A stretch of 64,000 bases of DNA, taken from assembly GCA_949358305.1 (NCBI GenBank), contig OX442316.1, forward strand, positions 15,314,001 through 15,378,000, written 5' to 3'. The notes beneath the pieces were generated by a model. The model was not told the DNA's origin. It did not search any database and worked only from the letters and a program-made list of their open reading frames with translations. The first letter of the stretch is position 1. The number at the start of each line of letters is the position of its first letter. A program made the position numbers and the translations under genes. Shown here one piece after another: positions 57,701 through 63,369 of the stretch. The DNA is from Strigamia acuminata. Lineage: Eukaryota; Arthropoda; Chilopoda; Geophilomorpha; Linotaeniidae.

Positions 57701-60700
57701 TCAAGAATGGTCCAAACGGGCACTGGTCACAAAGGCACAACTGGATGGTCGCACTGTCGAAAAGCAAGTGTGGCTGAATATTGGTTGTCAAACTAGCTTC
57801 CGGAAAATCTCCTTTGTCAAGACAGTCTGCTGCGATTGGCAATGTTGAAAAATTTCTGATAATTTCTAACCCGAAATTCTCAACAATGTCACATCTGGAT
57901 GACCTACTCCGAGCTGCATCGTGAGTGGCTCTCTTTGGCACATTCTTTACCTTGTCAGGGATTAAAAAATCATAATTCCTAACATTGACAGAACAATAGA
58001 AAACTAGTCAAGTTTTTAACCAGTAACATAAAATATTTTAACTTTTTATTTTTTAGTCAGCAGAATTTCTAGTCAAATTCGTTTTTGATCGAAATTCAAG
58101 GTTTCGCAATTTTTCAGAATATAGCCGAATATTCTGGGAAAATCAAAATAGATTTTTTCGTAAGAGATTCGGAATTATAATGAGTTTTCAAAATAATCCA
58201 AAAATTCGACTCCAAATATTTCCAAAAGATAATGAGAATTTTTTGAAAACAAATGAATATTTCACAGTAAATTTATAGAGAAAAATCGGAAATTTTCTAA
58301 TTATAATATCTACATAAAATAATCAAAAAATTCATTTTTCAATTTTACACTTGATCACAGAGTTCACTTCAATAAAATGCAACCTATCTCGGTGGGACCT
58401 CCACGTGTGACGATTACCTTCTGGAGATAGCAATTGCTAAACTAAAGTGTGAACTATCCGTGTGAAAATGTAAAATATGCAAACCTGATGTTTTCTCAAA
58501 ACATATAACATTTATTCCGGTTTGAACCTTATATAAATACTATGCCTACAAGTGGCTAAAATGACGATAAGTTAAACTATACAGTTATTTGGCAAAAGCC
58601 CTGAAATAATATCATTTGAAGGCTTCAGTCATGCAATAAGAATTTGTAACGGTCTTATTGCTGTGACGTAAAAGATGTCATCTATGAATGGCTTTGGCTT
58701 CTAAATGGTCCGGGGTTTGGTTCTAAAAGGCGTGTAAATGGTTAGGCTGGGTGGGTTATATCCGAGAGGTGCGGTTGACTTTTCTGTATCGTCACACACA
58801 TCGCGTCGCAGATAATTATTGTAATCAATAATTATTGCGAGATGTAACAATGTGAGAATAAATATTCATATTAATTCTATGGAATTGATCATGATATTTT
58901 ATAGTCACAAACTTAACTAAAACTATGAAAATAAGTAAAATATATTAAAATAGCGCCGAGCTATTTTTGCCCCGAGTGCAATCAACATCTAAGTTAGACT
59001 TAAATGTTCCGTCAAACCAATAACGAATTGAATCGAAATATCTCGCAGGAAAGGTTATCCATCGCCGGGAAATTACTCCACTCGGTCCTGGCTGGCGGGA
59101 GAGTAACCGGGAAATTACTCCGCGTCGATCACTCTGATAATGCGTCTGTGAAATATAAATACTCCACTCTAGATTCTACATTACCAATGCGTCTGTGAAT
59201 TTTACTCCACTCTAGATTCTGCACTCTACAACGGAATGTTGGCATGAAGCTGGAGGGAGTGCGTCTGTGGGTTGTACCCCACTCTAGATACTACACTTAA
59301 ATGGGTCTGTGAATCTCTCCACTCTAGTTACTACATTTCTACAACGGAATGTTGGCATGAAGAGGCGGGAAGTGTGTCTGTGAGTCTTCTACCCACTCTA
59401 GATACTTACACTAAATACAAAGTATTTCTACAACGGATTGTCGGAACGCAGAGAAGTATAATATGTGCTCAAGTAATATCAGTATCAAACAAAAACAGAA
59501 CAAGAGCGAGCTATATCCGTTTTGCAGGGGGATATATACTCGGTGAGGAGAATAGCTGTTCAGTGATCCAATGGGATCACTGGGCAGTCAAATCCATCCA
59601 ATCCCAGATCATAGGAAGTGGATACTCAGGACATAGTCTTCTACTAGGTCCACTACAGGAACTGGATACGCAGGACACATTTTGGATTAAGTCCCTTTGA
59701 CTATAATCCAAAAGGAGTCCAACTCACAGTGGGTGATGGGGGGTGACTTCACCAGGTGTAGAGTTTGCACATAATTCAATAGAATTATGTGACAAATAAA
59801 TCAACTAGTATTTAAACATCCAAAAGTATTTAAAAGTGTATAAAGTTGCAGTGGAATAAAATATAAATAGTAATTTATATTTTATTCACTCAAAAATTGT
59901 CGAAATTTGAAATTGCCGCTAAAACGTATCAGCGCCATCTATTGACAAAATAAACGTCCTAACTAACAACGTGCATGACAGTGTAACCGTCACATACTGG
60001 TAAATAACAACTGGAATTAGAAAATCGTCTGCGCAGAACGGAATGCGCAATATGAATTTAGCACCAAGATACCGGGCGTGAACTGTAGAAAGAGATGAGA
60101 AAATCTCTTTTCCTGAATCGATGGAGACTTAGGAAACCCTGCAGTATCCGACTTTTTAAACTCGCAGAAAGTTCCAAACGTATTTGATTCCGCTTCTCTG
60201 CTCCGAACTGCAATGCCGTGAAGCAGCTTTGAAGTGAACTGGCAAAGAACCAGCAAAGATATGTAAAATTTGATATGAAAAAACATCGATTGGTTTGGCG
60301 ATAAAGTTTAGAATTTAGTTGGAATTGGAAAATAAACGTTTTTCGTATTTTATGTGGGCGATAACAAGAATTTATAACAAGACTCGAAGAAATTGGTGTT
60401 TTTGCACCAGCAAATCTCGCCGAATCTGAACAACAATTTATTGTGGGAATTACATGTAATGTGTATATTTTTGTGCAAGGTGTTGGGCGTTCTTCATTTA
60501 TTACAGCGTACTGCGAGGCCTCGGTTTGTCGCTGTAATTTATTTCGTGGCTAAAGTTTGAAATTTATACACACGTGATAAATTCTATAATTAATTATAAG
60601 AGTAGGCCACCAACGCCAACACAGATCCTTAAGAACTATAATCATAGCTATTAATCAACTATAAATTATACTAATTAAAACTTAAAACTTCTTTTACGGA

Positions 60701-62062
60701 ATAAGGGAGCTAATCCGGTTCAAGTATCCTCTAAATTAAATAAAATTAAAATCTTATTAATCTCAAGATTAATCTCAAGATAAATCTTAACATTAACTAT
60801 CTGAAAATCTTCTCTTTTCTTTGATGATCAATATATTTGCTAAGCCTAACTGATCCAACCATATACAAATTTGATAACCCAATATGCTAAATTCACGGAG
60901 AATTTTGCATTTTGCATGCGGCATCATGCTGCACTTAGCACGATTGTGACCGATAAACATTTCCGGTTGACCGGTCAATTAATCTGTGTGTGGCATCGTG
61001 GCTGCAGCCAATATTTTTATAACTTAACTTTGTAAATCATGTGTTCCAACCCGCAAACACGTAAATTTGTAAGACTCCGTTATGAAGTTATGAAACAGTT
61101 ATAAGGTTATAACGACATTTTATAACGCACAAGTACCGTTCCACAACCTCTCATTCATTTTTTTTATTTTGCAAAGTTTGCTTTGGATTTTGGTTTCATT
61201 CTCCTTTAATTAAAACATTAAGAGGAAAGCAAATGTTTGATCATGCTGATGCTTCCTTTCCAAACCCTGCATTGTATGTTTTAAATAAAATCCTATCTGG
61301 TAACCACAGGATATTTGTTTTGCAGAGTTTTGCTGCACTGCATCTGTAATGGAAAATTGAATGTGATAAATTCTTCAAGCCAGTTAAATATCCCCAATAA
61401 AAATTAACAGATAATTTATTTTATTTTTATTTTTTTTTTAGGAATCAATTGCAATTCATCTTACGACTCTGTTTATTGCTGGCCCACTTCTCCTTCCAAC
61501 ACTTTGGTGGCAATTTCGTGCTCGGATATTATAACACAATTACCCACTCACCTCAGCTCAGAACAAGGTATTTTACTAATCAGAATCATCAAGAAAGAGA
61601 TATTAATGTTGTGGGTTTTCAGCAAATTCAAACTACTTATGAATTCTTCACTATTGCAGACGTTTGGCTTTACATATCCAAAAGCACACGTTGTCTTGAA
61701 TCTAATTCAAAGCTTTTTCTTCAAGAAGAACAACAACAACCGAACAACAGACAATAAAACTGGCTGGCCTGAACTCTGCGAAAGCAGCTACAAGAATCCA
61801 CCGGTCATAATTGACAAAATGGATGGATTTACCGTCTTTACATCGACAAGAATGATGAGTAAAAGCAAACGTTTGCAAAAGTGAAGAATTGTTACAAGTA
61901 GTTTTTAATCATTTCTTGCTTTCATTGATAATAAAAACAAAAAAAAATTGTTTTGCAGCAAATGCTTATAGAGTATGTGATAGCAATGGACAGTGGCTTT
62001 GGGACAACTGGAGTAATTATTCAGAATGCCTTGGCCTTTTGGATTTAGCTACTGCAGTTACG
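30736..62062 (+). CDS. Class B (secretin-type) GPCR, CRF/DH44-receptor-like, first three coding exons
   Basis: Exons are 30736-30841, 61442-61567 and 61959-62062. Both junctions are phase 1 with GT-AG sites and join in frame. The product is the extracellular hormone-binding domain of a plasma-membrane peptide receptor that signals through G proteins. All six conserved cysteines are present in order: ERKC, then INC, YCWP, AISC, RVC and SEC. CWPTSPSNTLVAISC and VCDSNGQW match the family pattern, closest by eye to CRF and insect diuretic hormone 44 receptors. Sequons NSS and NWS fit an extracellular domain. Exon 1 has no clear signal peptide, so an upstream exon or start is possible. The seven-helix part was not found and must lie beyond the window. 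Intron 1 (30.6 kb) holds most of the transposons described here. Linking exon 1 is inference from phase and the missing first cysteine. Confidence 0.75.
30842..31756. other. Start of receptor intron 1
   Basis: AT-rich intronic sequence. No gene or repeat recognised. Confidence 0.4.
32115..32249. repeat. DIRS inverted terminal repeat (left)
   Basis: 135 bp, running from AGGCAATAAATGTTG to AGTCCAATTTTA, nearly identical in reverse complement to 37126-37260. Confidence 0.9.
32436..32541. repeat. DIRS internal complementary region
   Basis: The first half (to about 32495) is the reverse complement of the left end outward from the inverted repeat. The second half, containing TATTACAGCTTAGG, is the reverse complement of the right end. 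It serves as the template that joins the ends into a circle. It overlaps the recombinase stop codon (32533-32535). Confidence 0.88.
32533..33504 (-). CDS. DIRS tyrosine recombinase
   Basis: 323 aa from the ATG at 33504. It would insert the circular DNA copy into the genome. Catalytic residues visible are Arg161 in AGRASDLKLL, His265 and Arg268 in HSTRAAATS, Trp291, and the nucleophile Tyr301 in FFKFYNHP. An N-terminal core-binding-like region comes first (residues about 20-110). The same frame is open further upstream to a TAA at 33643-33645, which ends the RT ORF, so RT and recombinase are one frame separated by a single stop. Confidence 0.88.
   Translation of the reverse strand: METVIGSLGNGGLSTNASKLVGCSWQSSSNKIYDGHWKSWLHWSTRNNVDPVRPSAIKLANYLSSLFTDNFALSTINAHRSAISQTISLISSIDLGSHPLIRRVMKGIANSRPQIPKYSSIWHVGPVLLFLKSRFLLLPTFSKLEINRHIATLLALSLAGRASDLKLLSSKVVFSANSCVFPLLGKRKSSSTVPFVLPRFEDEELCPVEAIKFYLKHSAAFRGSSLQFFLASSRPFGPVTSSTIARWIKETLSMAGVNTAIFSAHSTRAAATSFAWSKGVNLSHILRAADWSSASIFFKFYNHPVERISTDFTSTVLEATKSL
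33643..35802 (-). CDS. DIRS reverse transcriptase, RNase H and methyltransferase-like polyprotein
   Basis: The open frame has up to 719 aa. The first 120 codons overlap the end of gag in another frame, so the true start is uncertain. The reverse transcriptase spans residues about 190-420 (FLVSKKDGGFRPIINLK, DLSDAYFSV, YLDDW near 320). RNase H starts at CFDSDASLTGWGA near 485 and ends near EADAASRG. The region after it (DLFAAMHNAQLENFFSW, ISYAFPPF, near 625-700) lies where DIRS elements carry an adenine-methyltransferase-like domain; I assign it by position and family pattern only. It ends at a TAA in the same frame as the recombinase. Confidence 0.88.
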   Translation of the reverse strand: MRDSVTHIFDTKNLRVLQLIVFSLQKSKPTNSHQWTEREVKIPRRVLVAIIDSAVVLVAPSRVFSAEIIPTHDRTTEIRVEAFVTRITTKGSNSPFVKTPSPATGEGVVAASLETVTAWCSHFSFPDACLSSGRLPLCHDTWSFITSDSWVLDTVRGIKLEFLSPPIQSEFRTPVFDQIKHELIREEVKAMILKGAAYSVLPCQDQIISFLFLVSKKDGGFRPIINLKPLNSFLVFNHFKMENIHTALSLVEKDAFMFKLDLSDAYFSVAIHPESRKFLRFFWEGVLYELGVLPFGLGPAPFYFTKLCRAVATFLRSLYVRLAVYLDDWFFINKSHELLTRQRDFVCLLFRALGFIINLKKSILEPTTSITFLGFLIDSVSMSVSLPPDRVQNILSSLEDLLQSETCSIRELSSIIGKLNATTIAISSAPLHYRGLQHLKARNFTGNYESTCFITEEARSELLWWKQNLRFCKGRSLLPKPCLLCFDSDASLTGWGATSSGVSIGGSWPSPLVKKHINVLELLAAFWGLKSFAKDLSDSIVKIRMDNTAAIASINHLGSPRSRDLTAVAQDLWSWAMERNISVQAEHIPGRLNIEADAASRGKIVDSGDWMLNHKVFHSIDQIWGPFYLDLFAAMHNAQLENFFSWKPDPAAQAFDALVQDWGSGISYAFPPFCLVPKCLQKIRNASTPTRIVLITPIWPSQAWFPVIPHSGNLFFSFY
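35441..37029 (-). CDS. DIRS gag with a short spliceosomal intron
   Basis: Exon 1 is 37029-36559 (157 codons) and exon 2 is 36496-35441. The intron 36558-36497 is only 62 nt, with donor GTAAGT and acceptor GGTTGTAG, phase 0. Unspliced, translation stops within 30 bases. Spliced, it gives about 508 aa: a Pro/Thr-rich basic N-terminus, a charged segment likely to form a coiled coil (SRKDREIIRLRRELEKRD), a conserved central region, and an Arg/Gly-rich nucleic-acid-binding tail (FPSNRGRGRGGFTRNG). The end overlaps the RT ORF. The role is packaging of the element RNA. The intron call rests on splice sites and frame, not RNA. Confidence 0.72.
37126..37260. repeat. DIRS inverted terminal repeat (right)
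   Basis: Reverse complement of 32115-32249. It lies upstream of the gag ATG and probably contains the element promoter. Confidence 0.9.
37606..37689. repeat. Palindrome of about 84 bp with repeated ACGTCATGA motifs
   Basis: It is a near-perfect inverted repeat centred on TTCGAA (37645-37650). The arms run from CTACCGACTTTCCCCC to GGGGGAAGATGGTAG. Each arm carries an ACGTCATGA or close variant, resembling a CRE/ATF half-site. It could form a hairpin. Function unknown. Confidence 0.65.
37690..39965. other. Receptor intron sequence, no gene seen
   Basis: Contains a run of 16 G (37828-37843) and T-rich low-complexity DNA near 38430-38550. ORFs here are short and compositionally biased. Confidence 0.4.
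39966..40480 (+). pseudogene. LTR-retrotransposon integrase fragment
   Basis: One frame (about 40010-40258) gives FFWPGMRQKIAKFIRHC, a degenerate zinc-binding segment (one Cys lost), then DCWSVDLMGPKSTTGHKNM with the first catalytic Asp. A frameshift at about 40258-40270 leads to MDVATRWPELYALAKPSA and IISDNGPQFRS with the second Asp. The sequence then stops matching, so the Glu is gone. It is a broken Ty3/Gypsy-type integrase unrelated to the two full elements. Confidence 0.75.
40481..41514. other. Receptor intron sequence, no gene seen
   Basis: AT-rich. ORFs at 41181-41393 and 41300-41539 overlap each other and match no family I recognise. Confidence 0.35.
41515..41690. repeat. Dispersed repeat, copy 2
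   Basis: Diverged reverse-complement match to 28260-28440, recognised by GGTTTGGCGCATGCCAAACC and GTAAAAACTCCCTAGGCACA. GGTTTGGCGCATGCCAAACC is itself a palindrome. Confidence 0.45.
41824..42147 (-). CDS. Hypothetical protein, 107 aa
   Basis: Open from the ATG at 42147 to a TAA. The product is hydrophilic with mixed charges, rich in Glu, Ser and Thr, with no signal peptide or membrane segment. GC is higher than in the flanks and codon use looks coding. HPNCDHNGYHIDY contains a Cys and several His but no known motif. It lies on the opposite strand inside the receptor intron, so it could be a nested gene, a terminal exon or a decayed element ORF. No family recognised. Confidence 0.35.
   Translation of the reverse strand: MSLTDAETGFTGSLVKSAVNRYSKSRSIAAQTTKASIGHPNCDHNGYHIDYRRMENIPSLAEMHTIEISAKTEQQVAFEVIPSPEETISIESDKKLNQEVEFDSKCR
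42847..43053 (-). CDS. Possible small cysteine-containing peptide or exon
   Basis: The minus-strand frame includes NNLLCFTCATGELTALIIL, IPPQNFHDIYG and CYLNVCIEY, ending at a stop. There is a hydrophobic start and six cysteines, as in a secreted peptide, but no ATG in frame. A TTTATAAGC near 43155 on the minus strand could be a TATA box upstream. Function unknown; it may be an exon or chance. Confidence 0.25.
   Translation of the reverse strand: MLCFTCATGELTALIILNCIPPQNFHDIYGKMSIEVLKCKATQGAKCYLNVCIEYTKNHSFPSLFSWM
43054..45842. other. Receptor intron sequence, mostly unassigned
   Basis: Bases 43440-43640 translate to a weak match with the C-terminal end of LINE polyproteins, too decayed to call. 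Bases about 44786-44967 hold a plus-strand frame of about 60 codons (see findings). The rest is AT-rich with T-runs near 44010-44160 and 45430. Confidence 0.35.
45843..46017. repeat. Palindromic MITE, left part (split by Gypsy element 2)
   Basis: The outer arm from TTGCGCATCCCATTCTGCGC to TTGTTATTTAGCAGTA is the complement of 59995-60050. An inner arm pair, AGTATTAAGCTTAATATTAG (45892 on) and its complement ending at 46017, forms the hairpin core. Joined to 59995-60050 it makes a palindrome of about 230 bp. Gypsy element 2 inserted in the right arm at TACT. Confidence 0.75.
46018..47606 (-). repeat. 3' LTR of element 2
   Basis: 1589 bp with TGTGACG and CGTCACA ends. It contains the same block array as element 1 (about 46755-47055). 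ORFs of 64 and 142 codons inside it are repeated in the other LTR but are only partly kept in element 1, so they are unlikely genes. Confidence 0.93.
47607..48262 (-). other. Polypurine tract and 3' untranslated region of element 2
   Basis: The polypurine tract (minus strand AAGGGGGACT, 47607-47616) abuts the LTR. The rest is AT-rich and collinear with 24418-25078. Confidence 0.7.
48263..49918 (-). CDS. Third ORF of Gypsy element 2: unknown Cys/His-cluster protein
   Basis: 551 aa, exactly the length of its counterpart in element 1, with the same Cys/His clusters (CPLCAGCGW, CVNCHGG, CRECGLIH) unchanged. About 20-30 substitutions are scattered, mostly in the disordered N-terminal and linker parts. 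The Cys region and the C-terminal half are the most constant. No stop or frameshift. Family not recognised. It has no membrane segment and so is not an envelope protein. Confidence 0.85.
   Translation of the reverse strand: MSRRGRASKRQYVHWDPEESEEPDYRFVNPSSDPELVANWARDNPDLVPPRIRTAMGVSPTDSRPSRGRQASQRVVTYDAPHETPNWDFSDDSSQYSRSASRRRRQDDFSQEEESYEEAPPQTTSRPFARPRNPRDTASRGKTGKSKGPTKSTLASSSEALTRPTSQARSLSELNLPIYRKQRREHVFRDMEAAALGTNIMPKSKLMFCPLCAGCGWLSSLLSGIHAVVCVNCHGGKRVAISSMWNEEILPFIVKGLSTPTARNWAMCRECGLIHQGPEQAIYVDPAQMSSTSTPRGGFTEPQREPETPTPAIDGTSVVSAENEPMSVVTSDSPPVASDSGLQTAASPEGTSTNNMIVATIPLPEVSDAAEPVILLVHPYMPRPNMSLTEQTKAEVEHYFPILLEAAKLISVSISNDRIPDLSVPLAVIQWIFHPSRPESFQTRSFIWCKILQQVSAAAHPLIREGWHSGLPDHHLVFSEPTSANTIPLGGPDPLEVFTEEQHRMLLNPLAHDVEPDAVPELVAMQLNSPPAAVSEVVTSMEGFIEDEELD
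49919..51216 (-). other. Non-coding spacer between pol and the third ORF, element 2
   Basis: Collinear with 21458-22761 but more diverged than the coding parts, with many small indels, as expected of non-coding DNA. Confidence 0.5.
51217..55497 (-). CDS. pol: Pol polyprotein, Gypsy element 2
   Basis: Same domains and length as in element 1: protease DSGA, RT YLDD, RNase H TDASHSGLGAVL, integrase HHCC and D-D-34-E, GPY/F-type module. No stops. Substitutions relative to element 1 are few and mostly outside motifs (for example YHAAANITE against YHTAANITE near the catalytic Glu). It has no ATG near the start and is read by -1 frameshifting from gag. Confidence 0.95.
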   Translation of the reverse strand: MIQGVVQVAQPPPNELFPLSEFSNDLFFHKKEIKIRHKPSHLTVPYVDDSKNKPPSLVISYEAVPVCRKASSSTGGVDENLKIMTDQLENLSIFSGSWNAPKKPLVPKVFKLRKILKLEKWNKKERKIFLGKLCNSKLINGGKDDPRMNVQIGGLDYNALMDSGATQCFIGVQLLSNTEIPVEFIQECPRGMRVCAVGIDHRPIGQVCLCVKWADKRRVTPMTFIILHKNVCGLILGHNFMRRTGINPNPRRAVFTCDDMPGWTAPYETTELNCCLASIRTLGLQGEGTPTSPDWAEKLVEGCNSSAEEKRLLVNVLLQLKNVFRDQLGFTKVAKHSIKFKPGATWKHQPYRMYNPAKKAIMTELVEELEADGLIEPATGPYISHPVIVAKPGGKYRLCIDYRWLNAITEVDAIQMPSIDLLIHHTNQAKYFTSIDLTKGYHQMEMEEEDKSKTAFYTPKGKFQFKRLPFGLCNAPSSFQHLMTTVLGDSLYKHALVYLDDIIIFSDTWENHLLHIKDVLEKLDAANLTINKDKSKFGRTSLRFLGHLISEGSLLPDPDKVSAVRNFPKPTCSKDIQRFVGLANFFRKFIPNIANIARPLTNIMHDQAKFVWDDPQTTAFETIKDILCDKDQALLHMPDMNKPFVILTDASHSGLGAVLCQDVELFCEKKQKLIMVPKAVAYASRVLHGAEVRYSTPELECLAVVWAIERFRPYIEYTTFTLESDAKALSWLMSTPEPSGRFGRWAVKIQCGAFKIIFRRGAMNQVADALSRAPLSALDTPDYDYIEPEEITHFYPTWNGNRCASLQVTETERKHFLTNVGLSLDFFSESYNPVRFHDSGEKGEEEGCTRENCRHIDVHNCNHENVHTALTDILKVVPPTRDEIIEAQLKDPACSKILVYLKGDEKLKNRITDKHWLNAIRGYTLDEPEENKGVMLIYFAPTDEEELNDSGNGFKAVIPRSLVRRALFACHGHPLTGHAGMSKTLDRAKKMYFWPRMSKDTRNYVRSCTHCQQYKPSQHQKHRASYTPHNMTNPWETISIDLMGPKPAGRSQLKWILVIIDNCTKWIEVFPLATASSECIVNKMSEVFHRWGYPKKIISDNGKQFVSTIFNDFCRKNHVDIAHISPYHAAANITERANRTLKMMLALYSDIHSHWPKYLNSFAFAMRTAKSEATNCSPMILNTGRIVPLPFDPRITKHAIKFDKENPEAYVYSILDVIRRAHSEMHRKIQSNYEKHDRLHKDKYYICQFAKGDLVWKATHILSNKDKGISAGFAEKRDGPWEITAILGGGSYTLRKLSDNSKAKAINIQDLMPYIPSYPIEEWTLDQKVGTNESHPTPDWIAGQVINSSELINEPVSIETGDLVEEKEEETSQISSKEDETPQNPSKKRKRFPSPVRQSKRRPKPNTKYVTDFVQLINCLTQVKLG
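55463..55503 (-). promoter_or_regulatory. -1 ribosomal frameshift signal, element 2
   Basis: On the minus strand A AAA AAC (55503-55497) is followed after 7 nt by the stem GGGGGTTG (55489-55482) with CAACCCCC (55470-55463). Both stem arms equal those of element 1, and at least one loop base differs (T to C). Confidence 0.88.
55494..57542 (-). CDS. gag: Gag polyprotein, Gypsy element 2
   Basis: 682 aa from the ATG at 57542, the same length as in element 1. The capsid-like region and zinc knuckle (KCFFCHEPGHFKREC) are unchanged. Most differences fall in the Arg/Asn/Pro-rich middle. It ends TKN then TGA at the slippery site. Confidence 0.92.
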   Translation of the reverse strand: MARRPVRVRGTRGNRGARRRGGMCETPRGIVESDLESQGEENVPRDVSNPGSSQTDPLSVPHDLEVYCRHYQLEVTQFSSLCEAQQYTANNHHERNRVITPDVVVTNERSVSVDRTGPRSPATYRYQQLPGWRMNVARDDNGQLNSSLSVQPSIQLPASSWRSNSAERMGNSGKGNISAPISRNLPSATAVNNNLPAPTGNLNDSFRVPQPRTNLSVLPRGRNENYQNFQSHTQSDGDFRNYRNSRSQGGRAPQRNQRFPRAPGDPRDSDPNSSSDESHAGGGGKYNNNFHRRNNSRSPPPPDRRQNFREEPNPPLRDQESRSTPNSNSASNLSDENVKQIIQGLVGQIRSPSNPSQNFGKGIEIPIFDGKQTEVARFLEIVKAVALGKGIPLDDMVHTAVPGRLLGHAQRWFHKQRHTFNSWRTFEASFLDCFDLVPLTRERRLLNVKQRADESLYSFLLRYTQEQGEVPPGDKTGRAQLFDNLTQESFTALCTQGMYGNFTVDDILQYVGANRSKFESSQLAAKLEYDNRENHPTPKLHEKSKIFPSKTSLRLTQTQDEVEDEDESENDDSTDDGSMERLFAAQYEKTTGKCFFCHEPGHFKRECPALAKKLAGKSDSLNTNKRFNHSAPNPEFKRPKQNWVTSETLDSKFTDFQKNMVDLLIKHLPAATESVTPDETKN
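57543..58385 (-). other. Untranslated leader of element 2
   Basis: Collinear with the 14281-15131 leader of element 1. No conserved ORF could be supported. Confidence 0.5.
58386..58403 (-). promoter_or_regulatory. Primer binding site, tRNA-Gln type, one mismatch
   Basis: On the minus strand this reads TGGAGGTCCCACCGAGAT, two bases from the LTR. It differs from element 1 by one base (T to C at position 8 of the site), which weakens but does not abolish pairing with tRNA-Gln (G-U type or mismatch). Confidence 0.78.
58406..59994 (-). repeat. 5' LTR of element 2
   Basis: 1589 bp, identical by eye to 46018-47606. It is followed by the target duplication TACT. Confidence 0.93.
59995..60050. repeat. 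Palindromic MITE, right part
   Basis: TACTGGTAAATAACAACTGG through GGAATGCGCAA is the complement of 45843-45898 with a few mismatches. It is the outer right arm of the MITE that element 2 interrupted. Confidence 0.75.
60051..61441. other. End of receptor intron 1
   Basis: AT-rich, no gene recognised. It ends in a T-rich tract and TTTAG at 61437-61441, the acceptor of receptor exon 2. Confidence 0.5.
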
Positions 62063-63369
62063 GTATGTATCTATATTCTAATTTTGCAAATCTCGTTTTA
62101 CTCAGTCTGAATTTTAAAATAAATTTAAATAAATATCACCTTATACTGGTCAGTGGTCATGCAGCTGACGGTTGACCTGCAAAATTGTTATTTCATACGA
62201 AGTAACATTTTATTAAAAATGCAGCAAGAGTAAAATGAATGCGTATTGATGTAATGTAAATTCCTTTACTTACGGAATTAAGTATATTGTAGTGATTGGA
62301 TGTCAGACGGAATTTTTAATTACTTTAATTACCTGTCCACAAATATCTAGGGTTGTCAATGTAATTTAATAATACCCAGACTGTGACATGTGGTTTTTGG
62401 AATTTGCTATTAGAAAATTTAAAATATGTATACATGGTGTGAATATGACGCTGCAAGTAAAAGAAATTGCTCTGATTGCATTATGGAAAGAGATGATTTG
62501 CAGTACATTATGAAAATATAAAATAAAAAAGGTAGAGGAGAGTGGAAAATGAAATGGAAGAGGCACTGCAGGGGGGAGTTCAATAGCTATCCAGGATATG
62601 GGGTCTGTGAGATGATAACAAATGATGAAAACTCAGTTGTATTGAAGATTGAACAGGGTATTATGCAAAGCAGATGGAGCAGGATTAAAAAGTGCAAGCA
62701 TTACAATAATTGAGAAGAAATTTTTCACTATAGTTGTTTGCCTCAACTAAGACTCATCTTGAAGACAAAGGATGAACGGCAATTGTCCGTTTGAGTGAAT
62801 GAATGAATGAGTAGCGAAGAATTCGTGAGTTGTTTTTGTAAGCAATATATTAAGCAGAAGTATTTTGGTTGTGTGGTTTGAAGAGATACCGGTAGGCGTA
62901 TTAATACGACGGATGACAACTATCTGACATATTTCATATTATTTTTGGATGGAGCTTTTGATTTGATTTGTTGGTTTATCAAAGGCAATTCTTTTCTTGT
63001 AAGAAATTCTTTTTAAGGCTTTATATTTGTCAAGCAATTATGTCTTTTTATAGTTGTCAGCGTAACTTTACACGCCCACTCTGCATGTGGAATTTAATTA
63101 CTTATTATTGTCTATGGTTTTTTTTCAATTATTTTTATTGCATTGAAAGTAAAAGTCAGAAACATATGAAAAAATGAATCAATTGAGATCAATACTGGTA
63201 TGAAATGACAGGAATGTTCTCATGTTGTCAAAAAACTTTACAGACTTCGAAACAGCAGTCTTTTTATTTTATCAATATAACGATCCACACTGGGCGGGTT
63301 CTTAAGGTGCTTTTTCATGTGCGATTATTTCGTCAATCGTGAGCGAATTTTAAAAATTGCGAAACAAAA
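62063..63369. other. Receptor intron 3, no further exon seen
   Basis: It starts with the donor GTATGT. No segment resembling a transmembrane helix of the receptor was found, so later exons lie outside the window. Confidence 0.45.

Larger units (their letters stand above)
46018..59994 (-). mobile_element. Complete Ty3/Gypsy LTR retrotransposon, element 2 (13,977 bp)
   Basis: Same organisation and lineage as element 1 but in the opposite orientation. LTRs are 46018-47606 and 58406-59994 (1589 bp each). The target duplication TACT lies at 46014-46017 and 59995-59998. The two LTRs look identical by eye, so it is probably younger than element 1. LTRs of the two elements differ from each other at many scattered sites and small indels, so this is a separate sublineage, not a local inverted duplication. 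All three ORFs are intact. Confidence 0.95.
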
